From contig JAKVOM010000001.1 in the NCBI GenBank assembly GCA_022482815.1, positions 2,500,946 to 2,564,945 on the forward strand: a stretch of 64,000 nucleotides of DNA, given 5' to 3'. Every line of letters starts with the position of its first letter. Position 1 is the stretch's first letter. Positions 8,345 through 16,946 of the stretch are shown one piece after another. Position numbers and translations under genes: made by a program. The stretch is from Acidaminococcus sp. Lineage in GTDB: Bacteria > Bacillota > Negativicutes > Acidaminococcales > Acidaminococcaceae. Below the pieces are notes generated by a model, which did no database searches, was not told where the DNA came from, and worked only from the letters and a program-made list of their open reading frames with translations.

Positions 8345-9811
8345 ATGCTGCCCAACCAAAAAGAAGCCTGTTATGAAGCGTTCCGCTCAAAAGATGCCCG
8401 TTTTGACGGCCGTCTCTTTGTCGGAGTCAGTTCTACTGGAATTTACTGCCGTCCTGTCTGCCCGGCACGAGTACCTAAGATTGAAAACTGTACTTTCTTC
8501 ACAAGCGCTGCCGAAGCGGAAAAAGCAGGCTATCGCCCCTGCCTGCTCTGCCGGCCCGAACTGGCACCCGGTCAGGCCCCGATGGACGCATCCCATGTAC
8601 TTGCCCGAAAAGCAGCCCGTATGCTGGAAGAAAACTGCAGCGGCGGTATGAGTCTTGCGGAAGCAGCAACTTATCTCGGGTGCAGCGACCGTCATTTACG
8701 GCGCGTATTTCAGGAAGAATTCCATGTGACACCCGTGGCCTACACGGAAACCTGCCGTCTGCTCCTTGCCAAGAATCTGCTGACGGACACAGCGCTTTCC
8801 GTGATGGATGTAGCTATGGCTGCCGGGTTTGGAAGTGCCCGCCGCATGAATGAATTATTTAAAAAGAGATACCATCTGACCCCTACCCAGCTTCGCCGCA
8901 AAGCCGCGGGAAAAGCAGTCGACCAGGAAATTTCTCTGGATATCGGCTACCGGGTTCCCTATTGCTGGGATGAAATCCATGATTTCCTGGCAGGACGTGC
9001 CATTGCAGGCGTAGAGACTGCCGATGAAACAAGTTATGCCCGGACAGTTTCCCTTACGAGCCGATCAGGAAAGGAAGTCACGGGATGGATGCGCGTCCAA
9101 AATGATGCTAAAAAGCACTGTCTCCGCGTAACCTTAGCCGAATCACTGATTCCGGTTCTCTCCCAGGTACTTGCCGGGGTACGCCGCGTCTTTGATCTGT
9201 ACTGTGACCCGGAAATCGTCTATGAAAAATTAAAAATCATGAATGAGCTGCACCCGGGTCTTGCAAGACCCGGCATGCGGATTCCGGGCGCCTTCGTACC
9301 TTTTGAGACAGCAGTACGAGCTATACTGGGGCAGCAAATCACAGTCAAAGCGGCCGGGACGCTCGCCGGACGCATCGCGGCAAAATTTGGGAAACCGATA
9401 GAGACAGGAGTGGAAGGCCTGAACCGGATTTTTCCGACCCCGGCAGTATTACTCTCCATGAAAGATTCACTCGAAGATGAATTCGGAAAACTTGGCATTA
9501 TCGCCAGCCGTTCCCGCACTATCTTATCCCTTGCCGAAGCAGTTCAGTCAGGAGAGATTCGGCTCGATTCCATTGCCGATGCAGAAATGGAAATGGCTAA
9601 ACTGAAAAAAATCAAAGGCATTGGCAATTGGAGTGCGCAGTATATTGCAATGCGGACAATGGCTTACCCTGATGCTTTTTTGGAAACCGATATCGGTATT
9701 AAACGGGCCCTGCCGGACCTTAGTCCTAAAAAGCGTCTGGAACTGGCAGAAGCATGGCGGCCCTGGCGCAGTTATGCCGTTATTAATTTATGGAACAGGA
9801 AAAAGGAGTAA
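8345..9811 (+). CDS. Ada-AlkA fusion: methyl-sensing regulator and 3-methyladenine DNA glycosylase
   Basis: This 488-residue protein joins two DNA alkylation-repair modules. Residues 1-75 form the Ada zinc/methylphosphotriester domain with cysteines 35, 39, 66 and 69 (IYCRPVCPAR, CLLCRP). Residues about 85-190 are an AraC-type helix-turn-helix pair. Residues about 195-488 are an AlkA glycosylase: AVRAILGQQITVKAAGTLAG, the helix-hairpin-helix LKKIKGIGNWSAQYIAMR, and the catalytic aspartate in ETDIGIKRAL. By analogy with Ada, methyl transfer to Cys35 would activate transcription, while the C-terminal part removes alkylated bases. It lacks the O6-methylguanine transferase domain of E. coli Ada; that function is encoded by the gene 3 bp downstream. 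The ribosome site is GAGGTG before the ATG. Confidence 0.93.
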   Translation: MLPNQKEACYEAFRSKDARFDGRLFVGVSSTGIYCRPVCPARVPKIENCTFFTSAAEAEKAGYRPCLLCRPELAPGQAPMDASHVLARKAARMLEENCSGGMSLAEAATYLGCSDRHLRRVFQEEFHVTPVAYTETCRLLLAKNLLTDTALSVMDVAMAAGFGSARRMNELFKKRYHLTPTQLRRKAAGKAVDQEISLDIGYRVPYCWDEIHDFLAGRAIAGVETADETSYARTVSLTSRSGKEVTGWMRVQNDAKKHCLRVTLAESLIPVLSQVLAGVRRVFDLYCDPEIVYEKLKIMNELHPGLARPGMRIPGAFVPFETAVRAILGQQITVKAAGTLAGRIAAKFGKPIETGVEGLNRIFPTPAVLLSMKDSLEDEFGKLGIIASRSRTILSLAEAVQSGEIRLDSIADAEMEMAKLKKIKGIGNWSAQYIAMRTMAYPDAFLETDIGIKRALPDLSPKKRLELAEAWRPWRSYAVINLWNRKKE

Positions 9812-9814
9812 CTC

Positions 9815-10354
9815 ATGATTTATACAACTACGTATCACTCCCCCATCGGTTTATTGACACTGGCAGCCGACGATAAAGGAATCTGCGGTTTGTGGATTGA
9901 AAATCAGAAATATTTTGCCAATGAACTTCCGCAGGAAACCAAAAGAGGAAATAGTTTTCCTATTCTCAAAGCGGCAAAATCCTGGCTGGACAGGTATTTT
10001 AAAGGCGAAAAGCCACTCCCTCAAGAGCTGCCTCTTAATCCGTCAGGCAGTCCGTTTCGTCAGGCGGTCTGGCAGATTCTCTGCACGATTCCTTATGGTC
10101 AGACGATGACTTATGGAGAAATTGCAGAGCGGCTTACTGCAAAATTTTCTGGTAAAAAAGCAAGTGCCCGGGCGGTCGGAGGGGCTGTCGGACATAACCC
10201 AATTTCCATCATTATCCCCTGTCATCGAGTTGTCGGCGCAAATTGCAATCTTACAGGGTACGCCGGCGGTATCCAGAATAAGATTAAGCTGCTGAAACAT
10301 GAAGGTGTGAATATGGATAAGTTTTGGATTCCGAAGAAGGGAACAGCGCTGTAA
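9815..10354 (+). CDS. ogt: Methylated-DNA--protein-cysteine S-methyltransferase
   Basis: This 179-residue enzyme directly reverses O6-methylguanine (and O4-methylthymine) damage by moving the methyl group to its own cysteine. The acceptor motif is visible as IIPCHRVVGANCNLTGYAGG, with the DNA-binding helix GQTMTYGEIAERL upstream and the N-terminal ribonuclease-like domain beginning TYHSPIGLLTLAADDKG. It starts 3 bp after the Ada-AlkA gene and is surely co-transcribed, forming an alkylation-response operon. It supplies the activity missing from the Ada part of its neighbour. A strong stem-loop terminator follows at 10426-10484. Confidence 0.95.
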   Translation: MIYTTTYHSPIGLLTLAADDKGICGLWIENQKYFANELPQETKRGNSFPILKAAKSWLDRYFKGEKPLPQELPLNPSGSPFRQAVWQILCTIPYGQTMTYGEIAERLTAKFSGKKASARAVGGAVGHNPISIIIPCHRVVGANCNLTGYAGGIQNKIKLLKHEGVNMDKFWIPKKGTAL

Positions 10355-10425
10355 GGAAGGGCCAATTTCAACGACCGGCTGAAGCGCCGCAAAAAAAGAG
10401 GCGAAAATAATATCCTCCAAAAACA

Positions 10426-10484
10426 AAAGATGAGCTTTGAGGAAATACATCAAGTAACTCTTCAAAGCCCATCTTTGATTTTAC
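10426..10484. terminator. Terminator between ogt and an EamA transporter gene
   Basis: A long stem with arms aaagatgagctttgagg (10426-10442) and cttcaaagcccatcttt (10460-10476), with T-rich sequence on both strands. The genes on either side are convergent, so it can serve both. Confidence 0.8.
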
Positions 10485-10561
10485 CAAACAAGTTTATTGC
10501 TATGCTGCAGAGGGGGAGTTAAAAGCTATATGCAAAAGGCCAAAAGCGCCTTTAATCTTTT

Positions 10562-11455
10562 TTACTTTCTGCAATACAGTACTTTGGATGGAAGCTGAGC
10601 GAGGACAATACCGACGGCCATCAGGACAGCTCCTGTCATTTCCCGGCCAGACATAACTTCACCGAGAAACAGCCATGCGCTCAAAACGCCAAAGATTGTT
10701 TCCATACTGAGAATCAGCGATGATTCGGCAGGCGGTACGTCACGCTGCCCGATCATTTGGAAGGAATAAGCCAGTCCCCCGCCGATGCAGCCGCAGTACA
10801 AGATAGGTACAAAGGCCGCCGAAAGTACTTCTCCATTAATCACTTCTCCCGAGATTAAAGCCAGAACAAGGTTATAGATCCCACCAAAGAAAAATTCCCA
10901 GGCAATAAACCGGAACCCAGGATAATACACAGAAATCCGACCGATGACAATAATATATACCGACCATATGACCGAACAGATTCCAATGAGAATATCGCCC
11001 CGGTTCAGGGCCCCGCCGTCTTCAGGATAGGCCAGCAGGAAAAGTCCGATAACCGCAAAAATCGATCCAGCAAGAGCCGAGCGATAAAGCGGTTTTCCCA
11101 TAAGACAGGAAAGAAAAGGCACCATGACAATATAAAGACTGGTAATGAACCCTGCCTTCCCTGCTGTTGTATAGAAGATTCCCATTTGCTGAAATCCGGT
11201 TCCTCCGGTTAGAAGCAGTGCCATGAGAGCAGACGCTGCCCAGAGAGGTAAGGGAGCCTTGCGCTGTACCGCAGATCCTGTTGTATAACGTTTCTCCCAA
11301 TAAACCAGCGGAAGCAGTGTCAGCATGCCCAGAAAATAACGTGCTGACAAAAAGGTAAACCCTCCGATGAGGCTCGTACTGACCCTCTGAGCCACCAGGG
11401 TTCCGCCCCAGAAAAGAGCCGCCATGAGTAACAGGAATCTTGCTTTCATCATCAT
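10562..11455 (-). CDS. EamA/DMT-family transporter (second)
   Basis: This 297-residue membrane protein has two EamA repeats and about ten hydrophobic segments. Landmarks are LLLMAALFWGGTLVAQRVS at the N-terminus, AGFITSLYIVMVPFLS in repeat one, and the ESSLILSMETIFGVLSAWLFLGE ending of repeat two, the last being the classic EamA signature. It belongs to the inner-membrane drug/metabolite transporter superfamily, and the substrate is not predictable. It is monocistronic. Upstream, 8-bp arms agtagaat (11467-11474) and attctact (11498-11505) could be an operator, but no regulator gene is adjacent. It is only distantly similar to the EamA protein at 2997-3893. Confidence 0.9.
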   Translation of the reverse strand: MMMKARFLLLMAALFWGGTLVAQRVSTSLIGGFTFLSARYFLGMLTLLPLVYWEKRYTTGSAVQRKAPLPLWAASALMALLLTGGTGFQQMGIFYTTAGKAGFITSLYIVMVPFLSCLMGKPLYRSALAGSIFAVIGLFLLAYPEDGGALNRGDILIGICSVIWSVYIIVIGRISVYYPGFRFIAWEFFFGGIYNLVLALISGEVINGEVLSAAFVPILYCGCIGGGLAYSFQMIGQRDVPPAESSLILSMETIFGVLSAWLFLGEVMSGREMTGAVLMAVGIVLAQLPSKVLYCRK

Positions 11456-11505
11456 CTCTCCAATAAAGTAGAATTACATTTGCGCATAACTGTATCCATT
11501 CTACT

Positions 11506-11825
11506 CTAAATCAGTTAATTTGGCTAGAGAAGCGAGGTGATTGTACTTATCTGCTGCATTGCTAGTGGCACCGGAAGAAAAAGCGCCCCTGGCATTTGGC
11601 ATATGGCATTTGGCATTTGATCTCGCCTTCGATACATAGAAAAAACTAAACAGTGGTTGGTGGTGAGGGAGTGGTTAGTACAATCGTGCAGACATATGCC
11701 CTGGTGGATTCTCAAATATAGATTGCAGGTGAAACTTAGTTTTTAATTCGCTGTAAACCGTTTACTATTTTCTACCTGCAGACTGACCATCAATCTATAG
11801 TTTTGGAAATACAAGACAGTAAATG
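11506..11825. repeat. Intergenic short-unit repeats (ggcattt and gtggttagt units)
   Basis: No gene is supported here. Bases about 11590-11625 hold four imperfect units of ggcatttggcatat type. Bases about 11650-11680 hold gtggttggtggtgagg, then gtggttagtacaatcgtgc; the string ttagtacaatcgt recurs near 27275. aaaccgttta near 11755 also recurs in the gap near 42530. Confidence 0.55.
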
Positions 11826-11870
11826 AAAAAGAGACTGTGAAATAATGATTGCTCATTGTTTCACAGTCTC
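11826..11870 (-). terminator. Terminator of the metQ-M20 peptidase operon
   Basis: Near-perfect hairpin with outer arms gagactgtgaaa (11831-11842) and tttcacagtctc (11859-11870); the minus strand continues into five T residues. It lies 15 bp after the peptidase stop codon. Confidence 0.88.
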
Positions 11871-11885
11871 TCATTAAATACAATT

Positions 11886-13220
11886 TTAATATGCTTTTAA
11901 CAGACGGGTAAAGAATTCCACGCTGGCTTTCAGACAATCGGCCGGCATCTTTTCATTGACCTGGTGCATCTGTCTCCACCGCTCGTCAAGCTTAAAGCCA
12001 TTAAAGAGCAATACGTTGTCGGTAATGCGCTTGTAATAGCGAGTATCCGTCGCGCCAAGCATCAAATACGGAATAATCGGCAGGTCCTTGCCATACATAT
12101 CGTGCAGAATTTTCTCCGTCAACTGGAAAGAAGCGCTGTCCGGTGTTGAAGTCGGCACCGGCGTCTTGCCGGAAATATGCTTTACTTTTACGCCTTCCGG
12201 GCAGAAGCTTTCCAGATATTTCTGCACAGATTCCACCGTATCTCCCTGCAGTACGCGCACACTCAGACCTACAGCAGCATGGCTCGGCAGCACGTTAGGC
12301 TGATTGCTGGCTGAAGCCATCGTAAAAGCAATGGTAGTATGCAGCAGTGCATCAAGGGCAGGATCCTCGTTGGCAAGTTTGCAAAGTTCGTCCCAATGGC
12401 CCTTAGGATCAGCATAAATGCTCTTTCTCGGTTCTTCCTGGAGCCCGGCTTCTGCCTTGAGCTGTGCCTCCGCAAGCGGCGTCAGGCGATACGGGAACGG
12501 ATGCGCCTCAATAGCAACTACGGCTTTTGCCACAGCACCCAGTCCGGTTCCTTTGCCCGGTTTGCTGGAGTGTCCGCCTGGCCGGTCACAATAGATTTCA
12601 TAGTTGACGGCCGCCTTTTCACCCAGGCCGATTCGGGCAGCAACACCATGCTTTCCTTCCGGTGCGATTTGTCCGCCTTCATCAAAAATGGTCCCGATCC
12701 GCACGCCCTGGTTTGCCAGATGCTGCGTCAACTGTTCCGCCGCATCGACATCATTTTCCAAATAGACTTCCTCGGCATATCCCAAAGAAATATAAAGATC
12801 ATAATCAGGACGCCAGCCTGATGCCAGGAGGGCATCCACAGCTTCCATTTCGCAGACAAGCAGATTTTTGCAGTCCGTCGTCCCGCGTCCGCATACGCAG
12901 CCATCAATGAGCTCCCCGCCAAATGGATCAAATTTCCACTGGCTGCGGTCACCCACTTCGACGACATCCTGGTGACTCATGAGAAGCAGCGGCTTCTTTT
13001 TTGTGCCGGGACATTTCAGAGAAAACTGCAGTCCGGCCTTTCCTACTTCATCAAGGTGCATGACACTGTAAATGTGAGGATAAAATTTCCGCAGCAGGTC
13101 GTGTAGCTTGCTAAATTCATTCCAATCAACTTTATTTACGTCTGAGTTCGACACGGTAGCGCACTGGACAAGTTGTGACAAATGCGCTGCCAGTTTTTCA
13201 TCCTCTTGCGATAACGTCAT
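11886..13220 (-). CDS. M20-family metallopeptidase (PM20D1/carboxypeptidase-like)
   Basis: This 444-residue cytoplasmic di-zinc hydrolase belongs to peptidase family M20. Metal and catalytic residues are visible: His83 and Asp85 in LLLMSHQDVVEVGD, Asp116 in GRGTTDCKN, and the Glu pair at 150-151 in SLGYAEEVY. The dimerisation lid starts near CDRPGGHSSKPGKGTG and the last metal ligand region is QMHQVNEKMP. Family members cleave dipeptides, N-acyl amino acids or carboxy-terminal residues. It is 16 bp downstream of metQ under a SAM riboswitch, so it probably releases methionine from an imported peptide or derivative; this is an inference from context. Usual family members of this type are 450-500 residues, so it appears full length. 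Confidence 0.9.
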   Translation of the reverse strand: MTLSQEDEKLAAHLSQLVQCATVSNSDVNKVDWNEFSKLHDLLRKFYPHIYSVMHLDEVGKAGLQFSLKCPGTKKKPLLLMSHQDVVEVGDRSQWKFDPFGGELIDGCVCGRGTTDCKNLLVCEMEAVDALLASGWRPDYDLYISLGYAEEVYLENDVDAAEQLTQHLANQGVRIGTIFDEGGQIAPEGKHGVAARIGLGEKAAVNYEIYCDRPGGHSSKPGKGTGLGAVAKAVVAIEAHPFPYRLTPLAEAQLKAEAGLQEEPRKSIYADPKGHWDELCKLANEDPALDALLHTTIAFTMASASNQPNVLPSHAAVGLSVRVLQGDTVESVQKYLESFCPEGVKVKHISGKTPVPTSTPDSASFQLTEKILHDMYGKDLPIIPYLMLGATDTRYYKRITDNVLLFNGFKLDERWRQMHQVNEKMPADCLKASVEFFTRLLKAY

Positions 13221-13236
13221 GACTTATACCCCTTTC

Positions 13237-14061
13237 TCACCACGCAGGAACCAAAGCGCCATTGCAGTTCTTTTCGATATATTCCTTCACAGGAGCACTG
13301 CGGAAGATTTCTACAAATTTCTTGTAAGTCGGATTATCCTTGTCTACTTCGCGAGCTGCGATAATGTTGACATACGGGCTCGTGTTGTCTTCTTTGGCAA
13401 TGGACTTGTTCGGATCAAGTCCTGCGGAGTTCGCATATCCGGCATTGATGACGGAACATGCCGTATCATCGAGAGAACGAGGCAGCTGGGCTGCTTCCAG
13501 TTCAAGCAGCTGAATGTGCTTCGGATTATCCGTAACGTCATTGACCGTCAGTGCCGTTGCGCTGACGCCATCTTTAATCTTGAAGAGTCCCAGCTTGCTG
13601 AGCATCAGGATAGCACGGCCGCCGTTAGAAGGATCATTCGGAATGGCAATCTTATCGCCATCTTTGATTTCCTTGATGTCTTTAATCTTGTTGGAGTAAA
13701 CACGAAGCGGAGCCAGGTATGTCTGCCCGATAGAGACCAGCTTGGTTCCATTTTTCTTGTTGAAGGCTTCCAGGAAAGGACCATGCTGGAAGGAGTTCAG
13801 ATCGATATCACCGCTTGCCAGCGCCTGGTCCGGCGTTACATAGTCGGAGAACACTTTCAGTTCGACCTTAAGGCCCTTCTTTTCAGCTTCCTTCTTGACA
13901 ACTTCCATGATTTCTTCGGAATATCCCGGCGTAATCCCTACGGTAATGGATTTTTTGTCCGCCGGCGCCTTTTCCGCCTTCTTTTCCCCACCGCAGCCAG
14001 CAAATAAACCGACCGCTGCCAGTGCGACGAGCACACCGGCTGTCCATCTTTTCAAATTCAT
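13237..14061 (-). CDS. metQ: MetQ/NlpA-family substrate-binding lipoprotein
   Basis: This 274-residue lipoprotein has a signal peptide ending in the lipobox LFAGC, an acidic/lysine linker and a NlpA (type 2 periplasmic-binding) domain: SITVGITPGYSEEIMEVVKK, DLNSFQHGPFLEAFN, IAIPNDPSNGGRAILML, and YVNIIAARE. It would capture methionine or a methionine-containing compound outside the membrane and pass it to a MetNI ABC transporter. The start at 14061 has AAGGAGG upstream; a longer reading would run into the riboswitch. Transcription is preceded by a SAM-I riboswitch, which confirms the link to methionine. metN and metI are not in this window, so the transporter core must lie elsewhere or be shared. 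Confidence 0.92.
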   Translation of the reverse strand: MNLKRWTAGVLVALAAVGLFAGCGGEKKAEKAPADKKSITVGITPGYSEEIMEVVKKEAEKKGLKVELKVFSDYVTPDQALASGDIDLNSFQHGPFLEAFNKKNGTKLVSIGQTYLAPLRVYSNKIKDIKEIKDGDKIAIPNDPSNGGRAILMLSKLGLFKIKDGVSATALTVNDVTDNPKHIQLLELEAAQLPRSLDDTACSVINAGYANSAGLDPNKSIAKEDNTSPYVNIIAAREVDKDNPTYKKFVEIFRSAPVKEYIEKNCNGALVPAW

Positions 14062-14100
14062 AACAATTCCTCCTTCTTTTCTCCATCCTCTAAGCACAAA

Positions 14101-14251
14101 AGAAAAACGCCATCCGAACAGATGACGTTTTATTACGTGCACATCAAATCATCTGCCAGGTTTCCCTGTTGGAATTGGCACCTTCCCATCCCTGGGGGTT
14201 GCCGCAGCTTCATAGGGCCAAATCCCTCTGCTGCTCTGGATGAAGTATTCA
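14101..14251 (-). ncRNA. SAM-I (S-box) riboswitch with terminator, controlling metQ
   Basis: Read on the minus strand this has the S-box core: cttcatccagagcagcagag, agggatttggccct, tgaagc.gcggcaacc, ggtgccaattcc and cctggcagatga, in the canonical order. A terminator follows: stem aaaacgtcatc / gatggcgtttt with a T run (about 14101-14132). The switch itself is visible: cagatga at the 3' side of P1 can pair with tcatctg in the terminator's 5' arm. High S-adenosylmethionine would therefore switch off metQ and the downstream peptidase gene. Confidence 0.95.
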
Positions 14252-14264
14252 ATTTATGTTTAAA

Positions 14265-14293
14265 ATTTTAACGAGCTGATTTCCATTTGTCAA
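14265..14293 (-). promoter_or_regulatory. Predicted promoter of the metQ riboswitch transcript
   Basis: TTGACA (14288-14293) and TAAAAT (14265-14270) spaced by exactly 17 bp, directly before the riboswitch aptamer. Confidence 0.72.
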
Positions 14294-14636
14294 GAAAAGA
14301 AAACAAAAAAGCATTAATTTTACGTAAATTAGTGAAAATTGTATACTTTTATACATATATTATAGTGTTTTACTAGGATATGGAGTGGTCATAAACTGAA
14401 CAATGAAGCGAAAAAGAAAATATAAAAAATAAAACCGCTTTTGGCTTTTAGCGCATAGCATTTAGCCCTGTTCTTGGCAAATCAATACGACCTTGAGGCA
14501 GATAAAACAAAAATTAAAACTAACCTTATAACAGTAGGCATGAAGCTAAGGGCTTGTTTTTATAAGTTCAAAGCAAAATACCTTTGTCATTTTGCTTCCA
14601 CGGGCGGACAGCGGATTTGGCGGGCTGCGGAAAGCG
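14294..14636. repeat. Intergenic region with short-unit repeat
   Basis: No gene is supported. Bases about 14430-14475 read ccgcttttggcttttagcgc followed by atagcatttagccctg, part of the degenerate repeat family also present near 7030, 27180 and 42400. Nothing recognisable lies in 14500-14636. Confidence 0.5.
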
Positions 14637-14675
14637 TGAAAAAGGGGCTGTGAAATAGTGCTTTCACAGCCCCTT
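14637..14675 (-). terminator. Terminator of glmS
   Basis: A perfect 14-bp stem aaggggctgtgaaa (14642-14655) / tttcacagcccctt (14662-14675) with a six-base loop and five T residues on the minus strand, 12 bp after the glmS stop. Confidence 0.92.
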
Positions 14676-14686
14676 GTGTTTAAATC

Positions 14687-16516
14687 TTATTCTACTGTAA
14701 CGGATTTTGCCAGATTTCTCGGCTTATCTACATCACAGCCTCTGGCAAGAGCTGCATAGTAAGCCAGGAGCTGCAGCGGAATAACCGCCAGAATCGGAGC
14801 CAGTTCCTCATCTGCTTTCGGAATGGTAATGACGGAATTAGCATGTTTTGCCAGTTCCTTATCCCCTTCCATTCCAATGCCGATTACAATAGCACCGCGG
14901 CTCTTCACTTCCTGCAGATTGCTGATGGTCTTGTCATAGACATGAGGCTGTGTAGCCAGTACGATGACAGGAACGCCTTCTTCAATCAGAGCCAGCGTAC
15001 CATGCTTTAATTCACCGGCAGCATAAGCTTCAGCATGGATATAGGAAATTTCCTTAAGCTTCAAAGCGCCTTCCAGGGCTACGGCATAGTCCAGGGAACG
15101 GCCAAGGAAAAATGCATCTTCGCAGTTTGCATAATTGGTTGCAAAGACCTTGATCGGATCCACATTTTCCAGGATTTCATGCATCTGTTCCGGAATTTCA
15201 AGAATATCCTGAATCAGTTCATGAAGTCTCTTGCTCTCAATCTTGCCAAGGAGTTTGGAAATATAAAGAGACAGCACAAGCATAATGATGAGCTGCGTTG
15301 TATAGGCTTTCGTCGATGCCACAGCAATTTCCGGACCGGCATACGTGTAAATCACCTGGTCAGCTTCCCGGGCAATGGAAGAACCTACCACGTTCGTCAC
15401 AGCCATCGTAGCGGCGCCGCGGCGTTTAGCTTCTTTCAGGGCTTCCAGCGTGTCGCTCGTTTCGCCGGACTGACTGATGACAATGCACAGGCAGGAATCG
15501 TCAATAATCGGATCGCGATAGCGGAACTCGCTGGCGATGTCGACTTCAACAGGAATACGAGCCATCTTTTCAATGTAGTACTTGCCAACGATACCCGCAT
15601 GGTAAGCCGTACCGCAGGCCACGATGAAGATTTTTTTAATCTTCTTCAGCCAGTCTGCCGTCCAGTTCAGTTCCGGCAAGTTGATATCATCGCTGTCCTT
15701 GCTCAAACGGCCGCGCAGAGTGTCACGGACACACTTCGGCTGTTCGTAGATTTCTTTCAGCATGAAATGCTCGAAACCACCCTTTTCGGCTGCTTCAGCA
15801 TCCCACGTAACACGGAATACTTCCTTCTTGATGGCGTTCCCTTTCAAATCCGTTATACGGACGCTGTCAGCCTTGACAATAGCCATTTCACCATCTGCCA
15901 GGATATAAGTGTCGCGCGTCTTGGAAATAATAGCCGGGATATCGGAAGCAATGTAATTCTCACCTTTGCCCAGCCCGATAACCAGAGGGTTATTTTTCTT
16001 GGCACAGATAATCTTATCCGGTTCTTTGGCACACAGGAAGACCAGAGAATAGGAACCCTGGATGATGCCCAAAACCTTGCGGACCGTTGCTTCAAAATTC
16101 CCATCGTAGTATTCAGCCATCAGATGCGGAACCACTTCCGTATCGGTCTGGGACTTGAAATGATGTCCTTTCTTCACGAGTTCCTGCTTCAATGACATGT
16201 AGTTTTCAATAATGCCGTTGTGAACCACGGCAAACATGCCCGTATCATCTACGTGAGGATGAGCATTGATATCAGAAGGTTTCCCGTGCGTAGCCCAGCG
16301 CGTATGGCCGATGCCGACATTGCCGACCGGTTCATGGCCGATCAGTTTCTGACGGAGTGCATCCAGACGGCCTACACACTTTTCTACATCAATTTTTCCA
16401 TCATGGTATACAGCAATCCCGGCAGAGTCATAGCCTCTGTATTCCAGCTTGCTGAGCCCTTCCAGAAGGAAAGGTGTAGCCTGATGGTGTCCAATATATC
16501 CTACAATACCGCACAT
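14687..16516 (-). CDS. glmS: Glutamine--fructose-6-phosphate aminotransferase (isomerizing)
   Basis: This 609-residue enzyme makes glucosamine-6-phosphate from fructose-6-phosphate and glutamine, the entry to peptidoglycan (and lipid A) amino-sugar synthesis. The N-terminal class II amidotransferase domain begins MCGIVGYIG with the catalytic Cys2, and GHTRWATHGKPS follows. Two SIS sugar-isomerase domains occupy residues about 290-600 (ACGTAYHAG, SQSGETSDTLEALKEA), and the C-terminal RNLAKSVTVE is the near-invariant tail. Length is normal. A glmS ribozyme is encoded in its leader, so expression is limited by the product, glucosamine-6-phosphate. It is a single-gene unit with its own promoter and terminator. 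Confidence 0.98.
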   Translation of the reverse strand: MCGIVGYIGHHQATPFLLEGLSKLEYRGYDSAGIAVYHDGKIDVEKCVGRLDALRQKLIGHEPVGNVGIGHTRWATHGKPSDINAHPHVDDTGMFAVVHNGIIENYMSLKQELVKKGHHFKSQTDTEVVPHLMAEYYDGNFEATVRKVLGIIQGSYSLVFLCAKEPDKIICAKKNNPLVIGLGKGENYIASDIPAIISKTRDTYILADGEMAIVKADSVRITDLKGNAIKKEVFRVTWDAEAAEKGGFEHFMLKEIYEQPKCVRDTLRGRLSKDSDDINLPELNWTADWLKKIKKIFIVACGTAYHAGIVGKYYIEKMARIPVEVDIASEFRYRDPIIDDSCLCIVISQSGETSDTLEALKEAKRRGAATMAVTNVVGSSIAREADQVIYTYAGPEIAVASTKAYTTQLIIMLVLSLYISKLLGKIESKRLHELIQDILEIPEQMHEILENVDPIKVFATNYANCEDAFFLGRSLDYAVALEGALKLKEISYIHAEAYAAGELKHGTLALIEEGVPVIVLATQPHVYDKTISNLQEVKSRGAIVIGIGMEGDKELAKHANSVITIPKADEELAPILAVIPLQLLAYYAALARGCDVDKPRNLAKSVTVE

Positions 16517-16539
16517 ATAGTTGTGCCTCCTAATTTTCT

Positions 16540-16692
16540 ATTTACCGTCTGCTCCGAAATCTTTGTTCCCTCCGTTACCGGCGGGGTTTGTCATTCGTTT
16601 ACGGCTGCAGCACACCGAGAGGCATCCGCTGACGTCTCGATACTCCTCTTCCTCGTCTGCCTGTTCACGATTCTATCACAGGCACTTGCGCT
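16540..16692 (-). ncRNA. glmS ribozyme/riboswitch in the glmS leader
   Basis: On the minus strand the leader shows the conserved glmS ribozyme elements in order: the cleavage site a|gcgc (predicted between 16692 and 16691), paired gcctgt / acaggc, gacgaggaagaggagtatcg, gcggatgcctctcgg, and the peripheral helices through acaaaccccgccggtaacgg. Known biology: glucosamine-6-phosphate acts as cofactor for self-cleavage, after which the downstream mRNA is degraded. The 3' boundary given is approximate. Confidence 0.93.
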
Positions 16693-16783
16693 CGATGGTC
16701 ATACAAATCTCTTTGAGAAGCTCCTTTCACCTTCTCCACTTTCCAGCCCGGTACACGGGAAAGCCTGTTTATACGACTTACTT

Positions 16784-16812
16784 ATGATACTATGTTTTGT
16801 CAATATGGTCAA
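16784..16812 (-). promoter_or_regulatory. Predicted promoter of glmS
   Basis: TTGACC (16807-16812) and TATCAT (16784-16789) spaced by 17 bp. The start point would leave about 85 nt upstream of the ribozyme cleavage site. A second TTGACA occurs 9 bp further down but lacks a well-placed -10. Confidence 0.5.
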
Positions 16813-16946
16813 CTCATGCCGGTTTCAGGCTGCCCGTCAGCACTTTTCCATGCATTTTATGTACCTTTAGATGCAAAATGTGTCCCTCTCGGACAGTTAA
16901 CGTCCCACTATATGAGAAAGCGTCTCCTTTCCGAATCCGACAAATA

